NCBI GenBank assembly: GCA_014379345.1 | Contig: JACMLY010000165.1 | Coordinates: forward strand, 1-42,853 | Direction of reading: 5' to 3' | DNA from: Chitinophagaceae bacterium | Lineage (GTDB): Bacteria; Bacteroidota; Bacteroidia; Chitinophagales; Chitinophagaceae | DNA length: 42,853 nt | Part shown: positions 7,726-16,505 of the stretch, one piece after another | Layout of the letters: each line of letters starts with the position of its first letter | Position numbering within the stretch: position 1 is the stretch's first letter | Translations under genes and position numbers: made by a program | The notes under the pieces: generated by a model | Told to the model about the DNA's origin: nothing | The model's input: the letters and a program-made list of their open reading frames with translations, nothing else | Database searches by the model: none

Positions 7726-9921
7726 ATGAAGAGATTATTTTTGGGTTTGCCGGTCATAATAATCTCATGTCATGCTTTTGCACATCGGCAAGAAAAAACA
7801 CATGATAGCATTCCACTGAAGACACTTGACAGTGTTACGGTTACTGCAACCTGGAAACAACTAACCATAAAGCGGCTTCCAGATATCCAGGGTGGGTATA
7901 TTTTTGGTGGTAAGAAAACAGAAGTGATCAATATGTCCCAGCTACCGGCCGACATCTCAAATAAAACTGGCCGTCAGGTTTTTGCAAAGGTCCCCGGCAT
8001 ATTTGTCTATGATATGGATGGCGCCGGCAACCAGATAAACATTGCAGCAAGAGGCCTGGATCCGCACAGGGGTTGGGAATTCAATATTCGCAAAGATGGG
8101 ATCATCACGAACTCTGATATGTACGGTTATCCTGCGAGTCACTTCAGCATGCCGCTCGAAAGTATTGAACGTATTGAATTGGTAAGAGGCACCGGCTCAT
8201 TGCAATATGGCGCGCAGTTTGGCGGCATGTTGAACTATGTCACTAAACAAGGTGATACCGCTAGACCGTTCAGTTTTGAAAGTATCAATACTGTAGGCTC
8301 GTTTAACCTGGTCAGTAGTTATAATGCTATTGGCGGCAAGGCCGGAAAACTCAGGTATTATGCGTACCTCTATAAAAAATCAAGGAACGGTTACCGCGAT
8401 AATGAACACACCAACTCTCAGGGAGAAGCCATCGCCGTTACCTATGAGCCAAATAAAAATTTCTCCATTCGTGTAGAATGGGCGCGGTCGCAATACAGGT
8501 ATCGTATTCCCGGTTCGCTTACCGATAGCATGTTTAATGCGGATCCGAAACAGGCAACAAGAGCCCGAAATTATTTTAATCCTGATATTCATGTACCCTC
8601 TGTTACCCTCCACTGGCAAATTGCTACCCAAACAAGGTTGCAGCTGACGTCATCAGCTGTTTTGGGAAAACGAAGCAGTGTACAATTCGACAAACCCGCC
8701 AATATCAGGGATACGATTAACGCATTCACCCTACAATTCAATAACCGGCAGGTGGATATCGATCGGTTTAACAGTTATACCACAGAATGGCGATTACTTC
8801 ATCATTACTTATTGGGCAATCAAACAAGCTCTCTTGCAGCAGGAGTTCAATATATGAACAATGATCTGCACCGCACTCAATTAGGAAAGGGAACAACCGG
8901 CGGCGATTATGATCTTGCCCTTGTTGATCCGGTGTGGGGAAGAGACGTGCATCTAAAAACTCGTAATCTGGCTGTCTTTTTTGAAAATAAATTTCAATTG
9001 CTTCCAAACCTGTTTGTAAATGCAGGCGCGAGATTCGAAACAGGAAAAACGGATATGTCCGGAACGATTACATATTATCCTGATAATGCTATTCCCCTTT
9101 CCATCAAACATCGTTTCCCACTGTTAGGCATAAATGCTTCTTATAATCTCAAGGAAAATATGGAAGTATACGCGGGCTGGTCGCAGGCATTTCGTCCTAT
9201 GCTTTTCAAAGATCTAATTCCCTCCTCATTATTTGAAAAAGTAGACCCGGATATTGAAGATGCCAGAGGATACAATGCAGAAGCCGGATTCAGAGGCACC
9301 TGGAAATTTTTAAGGTGGGATATAAGCGGCTTCTTATTACAGTACAACAATCGATTTGGCGTATTGGCCGAAACAGATAACTCCGGAAACTTTTATACAT
9401 ACAGAACCAACATTGGAAATTCTGTTACCAGGGGGGCAGAGATTTTTGTACAGGCAGATTGGTTCCTGAATAAAAAAGTGGCGCTTTCTGTTTTTACTTC
9501 TACAGCCTTTATCCATGCACGCTACGGCAATGCAACTCTAAAATCAGGAAATGCAAACATCAATATTCATGGAAACAAAGTGGAAAGTGCACCTGATATC
9601 ATTACCCGCAATGGAGTTACTGTGCGGGTAAGCAATTTGAGTTTTTCAGTTTTATACAGCTATACAGGCAAAACCTTCGCAGATGCGCTGAATACTGTTG
9701 TGCCCCCTGCAAATACAGGCGCAGTAGGTCTTGTACCTTCTTACGGTATACTCGATCTGAATGCCTCTTTCAGGATTTCTAAAAACCTGGAAGCAAAAAT
9801 GAATGTCAGCAATGTAACAGACAAACAATACTTTACTAAGCGTCCTACTTTTTATCCGGGACCGGGCATATGGCCTTCAGATGGAAGGAATTACGGTCTG
9901 ACATTAGGTATACATCTATAG
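7726..9921 (+). CDS. FecA-like TonB-dependent outer-membrane receptor
   Basis: About 731 residues from ATG 7726; the frame is open to 7669 but the upstream part lacks a signal sequence and covers a promoter-like site. A signal peptide is followed by a TonB-box-like DSVTVTAT. A plug domain carries ARGLDPHRGWEFNIRKDG and IERIELVRGTGSLQYGAQF, very like the FecA/ferric-dicitrate receptor group. A long barrel ends in TLGIHL. The N-terminal signalling domain of true FecA transducers is absent, and no FecI/FecR pair is adjacent, so it should be a plain importer. The ligand is probably an iron or other metal chelate. It is not a SusC protein and has no SusD partner. Confidence 0.88.
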   Translation: MKRLFLGLPVIIISCHAFAHRQEKTHDSIPLKTLDSVTVTATWKQLTIKRLPDIQGGYIFGGKKTEVINMSQLPADISNKTGRQVFAKVPGIFVYDMDGAGNQINIAARGLDPHRGWEFNIRKDGIITNSDMYGYPASHFSMPLESIERIELVRGTGSLQYGAQFGGMLNYVTKQGDTARPFSFESINTVGSFNLVSSYNAIGGKAGKLRYYAYLYKKSRNGYRDNEHTNSQGEAIAVTYEPNKNFSIRVEWARSQYRYRIPGSLTDSMFNADPKQATRARNYFNPDIHVPSVTLHWQIATQTRLQLTSSAVLGKRSSVQFDKPANIRDTINAFTLQFNNRQVDIDRFNSYTTEWRLLHHYLLGNQTSSLAAGVQYMNNDLHRTQLGKGTTGGDYDLALVDPVWGRDVHLKTRNLAVFFENKFQLLPNLFVNAGARFETGKTDMSGTITYYPDNAIPLSIKHRFPLLGINASYNLKENMEVYAGWSQAFRPMLFKDLIPSSLFEKVDPDIEDARGYNAEAGFRGTWKFLRWDISGFLLQYNNRFGVLAETDNSGNFYTYRTNIGNSVTRGAEIFVQADWFLNKKVALSVFTSTAFIHARYGNATLKSGNANINIHGNKVESAPDIITRNGVTVRVSNLSFSVLYSYTGKTFADALNTVVPPANTGAVGLVPSYGILDLNASFRISKNLEAKMNVSNVTDKQYFTKRPTFYPGPGIWPSDGRNYGLTLGIHL

Positions 9922-9979
9922 TGGTGGCGGAGTCTTCGATCATTTTTAGGCTTACATTCGAATTCATAACCCATGTTAT

Positions 9980-11695
9980 ATGAAAAAATCACTGGTGCTT
10001 GTAAGCCTTCAGTTTTTTGTTTGCCTATTGCTGATCGCGCAACAACCTGCGCCACCCGATAAAATCTTCGGCGAGCTTTTCCATGAGGTTCAGGTAAAAA
10101 GGATATTTTCCGATGGCAAAACTTTTGTGGATTGTATCCCTAAAAGAGAACCGAAAAATATCATGAGTGATTATTTCTCTGAGAAAGACAAATCAACATT
10201 CGATCTCAGGAAATTCGTGACTGATAATTTTCTACTACCATCGAATCCGTCAACAAATTATCAAACAGATACCGCAGAAAATATCATTGGCCATATAAAA
10301 AAATTATGGAAGATTTTATATCGTCCCGCCGATATCTCTTCTCCGGCAGCTGGCGGAGTGCCCGCGGAGAGGACGGGCAGTTCATTGCTCGCGTTACCGT
10401 ATCCTTATATTGTTCCCGGCGGTCGATTCCGTGAGATATATTATTGGGATTCATATTTTACCATGCTTGGACTGAAAGAAAGCGGCGAATTTGAAATGAT
10501 AGAGAACATGGTAAAAAACTTTGCCTATCTCATTAACCACTACGGCCATATTCCCAATGGCAATCGAACTTATTATCTCGGCCGTTCACAACCTCCATTT
10601 TTTGCAGCCATGGTCAATCTTCTGGCAGAGATTAAGGGTGATTCCATTTATAAAACATATTTGCCTGCACTTGAGAAAGAATATAAATATTGGATGGAAG
10701 GCTCTTCTTCAATAAGGGCCGGCCAGGCATTCAGGAGAGTTGTCAAATTGAAGGACGGTACGGTGATGAACAGGTACTGGGATGATATTCCTGCTCCAAG
10801 ACCAGAAAGTTACCGGGAAGATATTGAGACGGCTAACGGTGTAGTACAATCAATGCATGAAACGATTGCCTCAAAATCGGAAAGTGTATCAGCGCCCATT
10901 ACTGCGGCCAAACTAAGAGAAAATGTTTACAGGCATTTGCGCGCAGGCGCTGAAAGCGGAATTGATTTCAGTAGCCGGTGGTTTTTAGATAATAAAAGTC
11001 TTATAACCATTCACACCACTGACTTTATCCCACCGGATTTAAACGCATTGCTTTACAACCTGGAGTTGACCATTAGTAAAGGAAAAATGCAACAAAAGGA
11101 TGAGATCTTCAGCAATATGTATCGACGCAAAGCGATGCAGCGGCAAAAAGCCATTCAAAAATATTGTTACAACGATCTCAGTGGATTTTATTACGACTAT
11201 GATTTTATCAGTCAGCAGAAAAGTAAGGCGGTTACGCCGGCCGGCATGTACCCGTTCTTCTTTTTTGAAAACAATCCGGGGAAAGTTGTTGTTGACAGAA
11301 TGGTGGTCACTATCAAAGATAATTTATTAAAACCCGGAGGCATCGCTAGCAGTGTTTACAATACCGGCGAACAATGGGATGCGCCGAATGGTTGGCCTCC
11401 ACTTCAATGGATGACCATTGGCGGATTAGAAAAACTGGGTCGGAAAGAATTCGCTAAAGACATTGCACAACGCTGGATCAAACTAAATATCAAGGTATAT
11501 AAGGAAACCGGAAAACTGATGGAAAAATATGATGTGGCTGATATCACCAGATTGGCTGGCGGCGGCGAGTACCCATCACAGGATGGGTTTGGCTGGACGA
11601 ATGGTGTTTTATTAAAGCTTATTGCTATGTATGGAATGCCACAGGAAACGACGGCAGAGAACAAAAAAAATAAAAGCAGTTTCGTCATAAAATAG
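9980..11695 (+). CDS. treA: Periplasmic alpha,alpha-trehalase (GH37)
   Basis: 571 residues with a signal peptide, so it should hydrolyse trehalose to two glucose in the periplasm. Both GH37 signatures are present: PGGRFREIYYWDSY from residue 146 and QWDAPNGWPPLQW near the C-terminus. The GIDFSSRW region matches that of the catalytic aspartate, and EKYDV followed by GGGEYPSQDGFGWTNGV is the usual C-terminal block. An odd GC-rich segment encodes about 13 extra residues at roughly 121-134 (see 10341-10379). It is the last plus-strand gene before a convergent lipoprotein gene. I see no trehalose synthesis or transport partner nearby. Confidence 0.92.
   Translation: MKKSLVLVSLQFFVCLLLIAQQPAPPDKIFGELFHEVQVKRIFSDGKTFVDCIPKREPKNIMSDYFSEKDKSTFDLRKFVTDNFLLPSNPSTNYQTDTAENIIGHIKKLWKILYRPADISSPAAGGVPAERTGSSLLALPYPYIVPGGRFREIYYWDSYFTMLGLKESGEFEMIENMVKNFAYLINHYGHIPNGNRTYYLGRSQPPFFAAMVNLLAEIKGDSIYKTYLPALEKEYKYWMEGSSSIRAGQAFRRVVKLKDGTVMNRYWDDIPAPRPESYREDIETANGVVQSMHETIASKSESVSAPITAAKLRENVYRHLRAGAESGIDFSSRWFLDNKSLITIHTTDFIPPDLNALLYNLELTISKGKMQQKDEIFSNMYRRKAMQRQKAIQKYCYNDLSGFYYDYDFISQQKSKAVTPAGMYPFFFFENNPGKVVVDRMVVTIKDNLLKPGGIASSVYNTGEQWDAPNGWPPLQWMTIGGLEKLGRKEFAKDIAQRWIKLNIKVYKETGKLMEKYDVADITRLAGGGEYPSQDGFGWTNGVLLKLIAMYGMPQETTAENKKNKSSFVIK
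10341..10379 (+). repeat. GC-rich in-frame palindromic insert within the trehalase gene
   Basis: A 39-bp stretch with two back-to-back inverted repeats: an 18-bp near-palindrome at 10341-10358 (CTCCG...CGGAG around GCAGCTG) and TGCCCG at 10359-10364 facing CGGGCA at 10374-10379. Its length is a multiple of three and it adds SPAAGGVPAERTG just before the LALPYPYIVPGGRF block, where GH37 enzymes usually have only a short linker. It is more GC-rich than its surroundings. It looks like a short inserted element tolerated in a loop. Confidence 0.5.
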
Positions 11696-11738
11696 AACAA
11701 GTCCTTATTCACAAGAATAACGACGTGTTGGGTTTTAT

Positions 11739-11780
11739 TTCTAACTTCTACCTTCGTACTTCTAACTTCGTACTTCACTT
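11739..11780 (-). repeat. Heptad-word array between convergent genes
   Basis: Five consecutive 7-bp words fill 11739-11773. On the minus strand they read as variants of GTACGAA, GTTAGAA and GGTAGAA. A sixth, degenerate word overlaps the TGA stop of the lipoprotein gene at 11775-11777. There is no opposing arm. The array lies between trehalase (ends 11695) and the lipoprotein. Confidence 0.8.
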
Positions 11781-12695
11781 AATCGTAGGTATCATTCCGC
11801 GAATCCCCATATCCACTACCTGTTCTCCTTTCGAGCCATCCCATTTTCCGTTAGCGATGATCTCTTTCCATTCGAAACTTTTATTCGTAGATAAAGACAC
11901 TTCAATAACGATATCAGCACTTTCATCACCTTTGATAGTGAGCTTTCCCGGAGCAAAAGCGGCCGTTACCACGCAAGATCCTGCCGGAATGGGCGATGAA
12001 GTGAATAAAGGATTTACCACGGTTGTAGCGCCATCCGGAGCCTGGCCTGAGGAAGTCATGGTCTGGCTCATGCCGAATGCACTCAGAGTGGTTTCAAATG
12101 CCCAGTATCCCTGCTTACGGTTATCATTAACAGTGAGCGCCTGGGTTTTTACAGTATGCGACTTAATATAAGTATTGAACCCAATGAAAGATGCAACAGT
12201 TCCGGTAAAATCCTGGTTAATTGGGAACCCACTAATAGTGGTGTCGATGCGGAATGTTATATCATAGTTCTGATAGGCCAATGATATCCGCAGCCATTCG
12301 TAGTCACCAGCTTTTATATCCTTGATAGGCATTGTGTAGAACACTTCATTATTTGCTGCAAATTTTGCCTTTTCAAATTCTATTGCTGTTTGCCCCGCAA
12401 CATCGGTCTGCTGGGCTTTATACAACACCGCACCTGCTCCAAGTGCTGTAAATGCGGAAGGAGCCAACTCCACGTAGTGAGCACTCATTGTATTAAATGT
12501 GGGGCTTTGTGCAGCATTGCCCGCAGGTATCACCGAAGGTTGACCGATATTGTTCAATCGCACCTGCGTGGAATCAAATTTAAATTTGAATACCAGGTTT
12601 GCATTACTGGTTTTGGGCGTATTGTCGATACCTTTTTTGCATCCAACGGAAGACAAAATAATCACCGGCATTAAAATACTAAGGATGGTTTTCAT
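11775..12695 (-). CDS. Hypothetical lipoprotein
   Basis: About 306 residues from the ATG at 12695; six codons upstream are open but spoil the signal peptide. The lipobox is SSVGC followed by KK. The mature part looks like an all-beta, secreted domain (LVFKFKFDSTQVRLNN, WLRISLAYQNYDITFRIDT) with no motif I can name. It ends FEWKEIIANGKWDGSKGEQVVDMGIRGMIPTIK-like residues in a C-terminal beta-rich stretch. It converges on trehalase and is divergent from the MscS gene. The 230 bp between its start and mscS should hold both promoters, but no exact -7 box is seen there. Confidence 0.7.
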   Translation of the reverse strand: MKTILSILMPVIILSSVGCKKGIDNTPKTSNANLVFKFKFDSTQVRLNNIGQPSVIPAGNAAQSPTFNTMSAHYVELAPSAFTALGAGAVLYKAQQTDVAGQTAIEFEKAKFAANNEVFYTMPIKDIKAGDYEWLRISLAYQNYDITFRIDTTISGFPINQDFTGTVASFIGFNTYIKSHTVKTQALTVNDNRKQGYWAFETTLSAFGMSQTMTSSGQAPDGATTVVNPLFTSSPIPAGSCVVTAAFAPGKLTIKGDESADIVIEVSLSTNKSFEWKEIIANGKWDGSKGEQVVDMGIRGMIPTIK

Positions 12696-12925
12696 ATATA
12701 CTGTGTTGAGCAATACTAACGTTGCAGCCGCACAAAAATTGCTGTTTCTGACTGTTAAAAAATACCAGGTTATCCTTACGACAATGACTGAATGCGTCGA
12801 CAGCAGCCTGTAAACTAATATGTTGAATAAATAAACCGGAAGTGCAACTAATGCGGTAAAAATTGCTCAACCCCGCGCATTCCTCCCGCATACCACTTTA
12901 GTATAGATTTTGAATAGGTGGTTAC

Positions 12926-14032
12926 ATGCAGGAACAAATAGCTGAACTTTTACAACAACTTCAGATTCCATCCTGGGCATGGAACCTCATCATCCTCGGA
13001 TCATCTTTATTATTAGGGCTGCTCATTAGTGCGCTGTTGGCGCTGCTGGCAAGGAAAAAGGCAAGAGAGACTGAAAGCATATCGCAGTACTCATTTTTTC
13101 AATCAATGATAAAAAGGCTGGGCCAACCATTGAATGTTTTTCTTCCTTTATTCCTGCTGAACGCGCTGCTTTCTGCCATGCGGATGCCTCCGCTTATGAT
13201 GTCTAAAATATCCAAGGCCATAGAGATTTTATTAATTATCAATTTTGCATGGATACTGATCCGGTGCATCAAAGTGGTGCAGGATTATGTTATTTACCGT
13301 TTCGATATAAAAAAAGCCGACAACCTGAGAGAGCGAAAAATACGCACGCAGTTACAATTCATAAGAAGAATAATAATGGGGCTAATAGTTATTCTGACCA
13401 TTGCAGGAATTTTATTAAGCTTTAGCAGCCTCCGAAAAGTGGGGACAGGCCTGGTAACAGGCGTGGGTCTTAGCGGGGTCATCGTCGGCTTTGCGGCGCA
13501 ACGGTCCATCGCTAATCTATTAGCGGGATTCCAGATCGCCTTTACCCAACCCATTCGCATCGATGACGCAATTGTAGCAGAAGGCGAATGGGGCACCGTA
13601 GAAGAAATAACATTGACCTATGTTGTAATGAAGCTCTGGGATGAACGCAGGCTTGTGTTGCCAATTAATTACTTTATTGAAAAGCCTTTTCAAAACTGGA
13701 CACGGATCAGTTCAGAATTATTGGGTGTTGTTATTCTTTTTACGGATTATACCTTACCGATTGATCCACTGCGAGCAGAGCTGACACGGCTTCTGAACGA
13801 AAGCAAATACTGGGATGGCCGGGTGAATACACTGCAGGTTACAGACGCTACAGAAAATACGATACAGGTCAGGGCATTAATGAGTGCACGAAATTCAGGC
13901 GATATTTTTGAACTCCGTTGTTATGTACGCGAAAATCTTATTAAATTCATTAACGATAATTTTGCAGCAAGCTTACCAAAGAACAGAACAATTATTGAAG
14001 CGCAGACAGGCACGAACTCCGTTATTAACTGA
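12926..14032 (+). CDS. MscS-family mechanosensitive channel
   Basis: 368 residues. Hydrophobic segments lie at about 18-42, 66-83, 90-110, 148-168 and 172-190. The last is the pore-lining helix with GLVTGVGLSGVIVGFAAQRSIANLLAGF, followed by the MscS beta domain (IRIDDAIVAEGEWGTVEEITLTY, LPINYFIEKPFQNWTR) and a cytoplasmic alpha-beta domain. The family releases solutes across the inner membrane under hypo-osmotic stress. The start has a rare good ribosome-binding site: AGGTGG about five bases before ATG. A small conserved gene follows by 28 bases and may be cotranscribed. Confidence 0.88.
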   Translation: MQEQIAELLQQLQIPSWAWNLIILGSSLLLGLLISALLALLARKKARETESISQYSFFQSMIKRLGQPLNVFLPLFLLNALLSAMRMPPLMMSKISKAIEILLIINFAWILIRCIKVVQDYVIYRFDIKKADNLRERKIRTQLQFIRRIIMGLIVILTIAGILLSFSSLRKVGTGLVTGVGLSGVIVGFAAQRSIANLLAGFQIAFTQPIRIDDAIVAEGEWGTVEEITLTYVVMKLWDERRLVLPINYFIEKPFQNWTRISSELLGVVILFTDYTLPIDPLRAELTRLLNESKYWDGRVNTLQVTDATENTIQVRALMSARNSGDIFELRCYVRENLIKFINDNFAASLPKNRTIIEAQTGTNSVIN

Positions 14033-14060
14033 TTATCTTTTTCACTTTAAACTCTTCCGC

Positions 14061-14354
14061 ATGCCTGCTTTAAAGGTTGAATGTTTGAACCCTAATACCG
14101 GCGCACGCATGAATATCGATGCAGAAATATATGCACTGTTTTTCAGTGCCATCCGGCAAACACTTAAGGGAGGAAAAGCAGTAACATTTTCCGCTATGGT
14201 TGAAGGGATCCACGGCTATTTGAAGAGGAAAAAAAGCAATTTCAGCGGTTCAGTACCATGGTATGCTGTCACCGTTAAAAACGATATGCAGGTGAAAGGC
14301 AAACTCGAGGTATTTACTGAAAAGGGGCAGAAACTAAATAGGCTGAAGTTGTAA
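14061..14354 (+). CDS. Small conserved protein (resembles DUF6958)
   Basis: 97 residues from ATG 14061. The frame is open much further upstream, inside mscS, but that part is a shadow. Recognisable stretches are VECLNPNTGARMNID, AIRQTLKGGKAVTFSAMVEGIHGYL and GSVPWYAVTVKNDMQVKGKLEVF, which I associate from memory with DUF6958-type Bacteroidota proteins. It is soluble, basic and has no cysteines or signal peptide. A winged-helix-like fold is possible from the helix-helix-strand order. Function is unknown. It follows mscS closely and precedes tadA. Confidence 0.65.
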   Translation: MPALKVECLNPNTGARMNIDAEIYALFFSAIRQTLKGGKAVTFSAMVEGIHGYLKRKKSNFSGSVPWYAVTVKNDMQVKGKLEVFTEKGQKLNRLKL

Positions 14355-14415
14355 GTCGGAAATAAACAGCAACCGCCGTACGATACAAAAAATAAAATAC
14401 TATACATAAACATTC

Positions 14416-14430
14416 TGTATTCCGTATTCT
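14416..14430 (+). repeat. Short heptad-word array before tadA
   Basis: Two clear 7-bp words (GTATTCC, GTATTCT) lie at 14417-14430, with a related CATTC before them, about 35 bases upstream of the tadA start. The same word recurs at 38565-38592, also upstream of a start codon. Confidence 0.5.
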
Positions 14431-14463
14431 AAATCCTCGATAAACCCATAATTTCAGCAACCA

Positions 14464-14931
14464 ATGACCGATGAATACTATATGCTCCAGGCACTGAAGG
14501 AGGCAAAAAAGGCTTTTGATGATGGAGAAATACCTGTCGGCGCCATCATCCTTCAAAATGAAAAGATCCTTGCCAGGGGTTACAACCAGGTAGAACGTTT
14601 AAATGATTCAACCGCGCACGCAGAGATCATTTCATTGACTTCAGCCTTCAATTATCTTGGCAGTAAATATCTTCCGGAGGCTACCATATATATCACTGTA
14701 GAGCCCTGTCTCATGTGTGCCGGCGCATTATACTGGAGTAAGATCAGCCGTATCGTTTACGGAGCAGATGATAAAAAAAATGGGTATAAAAAATATTGTG
14801 TTTGTCCACCTGTTGTTGATGGGCTTGAACTGGCTCCCTGGCCTTTTCATCCAAAATCCGCAGTGATCACTGGTATCTTAAAAGATGAGTGCGCTCATTT
14901 GATAAAAGAGTTTTTTAAAGCGAGGCGATAA
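14464..14931 (+). CDS. tadA: tRNA-specific adenosine deaminase
   Basis: 155 residues of the cytidine/deoxycytidylate deaminase fold. The zinc ligands are plain: HAEI with the catalytic glutamate, and PCLMC. The insert VYGADDKKNGY and length fit TadA, which converts the wobble A34 of tRNA-Arg(ACG) to inosine, an essential decoding step. It is cytoplasmic. ATG 14464 matches the usual N-terminus (YYMLQALKEAKKA). Guanine deaminase is the main alternative in this superfamily, but spacing and neighbouring residues favour TadA. It stands alone, with superoxide dismutase 176 bases downstream under its own promoter. Confidence 0.88.
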   Translation: MTDEYYMLQALKEAKKAFDDGEIPVGAIILQNEKILARGYNQVERLNDSTAHAEIISLTSAFNYLGSKYLPEATIYITVEPCLMCAGALYWSKISRIVYGADDKKNGYKKYCVCPPVVDGLELAPWPFHPKSAVITGILKDECAHLIKEFFKARR

Positions 14932-15047
14932 TTAATAAACAGCTACCTGCAAAAACCCGCAAAATGAAGAGCACGCTGGTGGATTTGGCTATTTTCCGCA
15001 GAGAAAACATCAAATTATTATTATTCCACTTTTCGAAATAGGTTGAA

Positions 15048-15078
15048 TTGGCAGATCAGGGCACCGCCTGTAAATTTG
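15048..15078 (+). promoter_or_regulatory. Bacteroidota-type promoter for superoxide dismutase
   Basis: TTG at 15048-15050, a 20-bp spacer, and TAAATTTG at 15071-15078 match the -33 / -7 consensus. The predicted start of transcription is near 15083, about 25 bases before the sod ATG. It lies within the longer open frame, which decides the start at 15108. Confidence 0.65.
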
Positions 15079-15107
15079 CGCATTGTTTCATTTTTAAACT
15101 ATTAGCT

Positions 15108-15716
15108 ATGGCATTTACATTACCAGCACTTCCTTATCCACACGATGCACTTGAACCCCATATTGATACCGCTACCATGCAGATCCATCATGGTAAACAT
15201 CACCAGGCCTATGTTGACAATCTAAATAAAGCGATTGCGGGAACACCAAACGAAAACAAATCTTTGGAAGAACTTGTAGCCGCCGCAGGTACTATTAGCC
15301 CGGCCGTCCGTAATAATGGTGGTGGTCACTGGAATCATAGTTTTTTCTGGGAAATCCTTTCGGCCAAAGCCGGCGGTTCGCCTTCAGGAAAATTAGCCGA
15401 TGCGATATCCGCTGCATTTGGCAGTTTTGATGCGCTCAAAGAAAAATTAAACAATGCCGGTATAACAAGATTTGGAAGCGGGTGGGCATGGCTGATTGTG
15501 AAAGATGGAAAACTGGAAGTTAGTTCTACCCCTAACCAGGACAATCCCTTAATGGATGTCGCGGAAGTAAAAGGAAAACCAATTTTAGGAGTGGATGTAT
15601 GGGAGCACGCTTATTATTTAAAATACCAGAATAAAAGACCAGACTACCTGAATGCTTTCTGGAATGTCGTAAACTGGAGTAAGGTAGCCGAACGCTTTGA
15701 AGCAGCTTCCAAATAA
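15108..15716 (+). CDS. sodB: Fe/Mn superoxide dismutase
   Basis: 202 residues from ATG 15108; the frame opens at TTG 15048 but that stretch contains the promoter. It converts superoxide to oxygen and peroxide in the cytoplasm. The four metal ligands are visible: His in MQIHHGKHHQAY, His in NGGGHWNHSFFW, and Asp and His in DVWEHAYYLKY. The GGGHWNH and WEHAYY blocks are the family signatures. Iron or manganese preference cannot be settled by eye, so the symbol is provisional. A strong terminator follows at 15742. Confidence 0.92.
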   Translation: MAFTLPALPYPHDALEPHIDTATMQIHHGKHHQAYVDNLNKAIAGTPNENKSLEELVAAAGTISPAVRNNGGGHWNHSFFWEILSAKAGGSPSGKLADAISAAFGSFDALKEKLNNAGITRFGSGWAWLIVKDGKLEVSSTPNQDNPLMDVAEVKGKPILGVDVWEHAYYLKYQNKRPDYLNAFWNVVNWSKVAERFEAASK

Positions 15717-15741
15717 GTATTAAAAATTTTATGTTACTTGC

Positions 15742-15773
15742 AATCCTGGTTCTACAACCAGGATTCTTTTTTT
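15742..15773 (+). terminator. Rho-independent terminator of sod
   Basis: AATCCTGGTT at 15742-15751 pairs perfectly with AACCAGGATT at 15756-15765 around CTAC. A run of seven T follows one base later. Confidence 0.88.
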
Positions 15774-15784
15774 AAATATTCATC

Positions 15785-16366
15785 ATGAAAAAAATACAAG
15801 CAATTCTATTCGCAATTACTTGCCTTTATTTTTTATCGGCTTGCACCGAAGACCAGGAGAAAAAAGTATTGGTAATGGCAAGCGGGAAAGTGCAGATAAA
15901 AGACAATATTATAACACTTGACCCCGGTACTACTCATACGGAAAACGAAATTAAAGTGACCGATGGGAAGCTAACAGTAACCTCTCCTGCAGGATCAACC
16001 GATTTTTCGGTAACTGAGCCGGGAATTTATATTTTAAATATAAAGAATGATACAATAGTAGGAAGCTATCAGCGGATCGGCACGGACAATTCGCAGGAAG
16101 TGATCAGTCAGGAAAATTTGAAGACCCGTATTGATAGCCTGAAACAATTGATGGCAGGTTCCAATGCAAATGCAACAAATAGAAATTTTTCTATCCCTCC
16201 GAACCAGATAACAAAGATTTCTGCAAATACAAACGCGCAGATCATCGGTCCATACAAAAAAGTACCGGGTTCATTTGAAGGAGGAAAAGAACACGAGATA
16301 TATAAATTCTATACCAATAAAGAAATGCAGGAGATCGTTGATAAATTGGGGAAGATGGTGGAGTAG
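15785..16366 (+). CDS. Hypothetical lipoprotein
   Basis: 193 residues with a lipoprotein signal (lipobox LSAC). Residues 30-100 look like a small beta domain (GKVQIKDNIITL, KVTDGKLTVTSPAG, PGIYILNIKNDTIVGSY). A helical, asparagine-rich part follows, ending KFYTNKEMQEIVDKLGKMVE. I do not recognise a family. It lies 68 bases after sod, beyond a terminator, and has no clear promoter in that gap. A heptad repeat begins at the base after its stop codon. Confidence 0.7.
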   Translation: MKKIQAILFAITCLYFLSACTEDQEKKVLVMASGKVQIKDNIITLDPGTTHTENEIKVTDGKLTVTSPAGSTDFSVTEPGIYILNIKNDTIVGSYQRIGTDNSQEVISQENLKTRIDSLKQLMAGSNANATNRNFSIPPNQITKISANTNAQIIGPYKKVPGSFEGGKEHEIYKFYTNKEMQEIVDKLGKMVE

Positions 16367-16505
16367 GTTTAAAGTTTAAAGTTATAATTAGACATATAGA
16401 TAAATATATCTGCCGAAAATTTTGCAGCGTTCCATTTGCTATTTTTAAATACTGCTGACAACCTTAAAAGCTATTCCCATTCATTAACCTTAAACCTTAC
16501 ACTTC
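16367..16505. repeat. Heptad-word inverted repeat filling a convergent intergenic space
   Basis: The left arm at 16367-16387 has two GTTTAAA words and one GTTATAA. The right arm at about 16478-16505 reads on the minus strand as GTGTAAG, GTTTAAG and GTTAATG. The left arm starts immediately after the stop codon of the lipoprotein, and the right arm runs into the TGA of yidD (16504-16506). The arms are complementary in word and phase but not identical. Confidence 0.8.

Noticed and set aside
7669..9921. SusC-type receptor of a polysaccharide utilisation locus
   Set aside because: The plug matches FecA-like receptors, there is no carboxypeptidase-like N-terminal domain, and no SusD or glycan-degrading cluster is present; trehalase alone does not make such a locus.
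11404..11778. Minus-strand protein starting MKYEVRSTKVEVRN
   Set aside because: The N-terminus is a translation of the heptad array, and the rest is antisense to trehalase.
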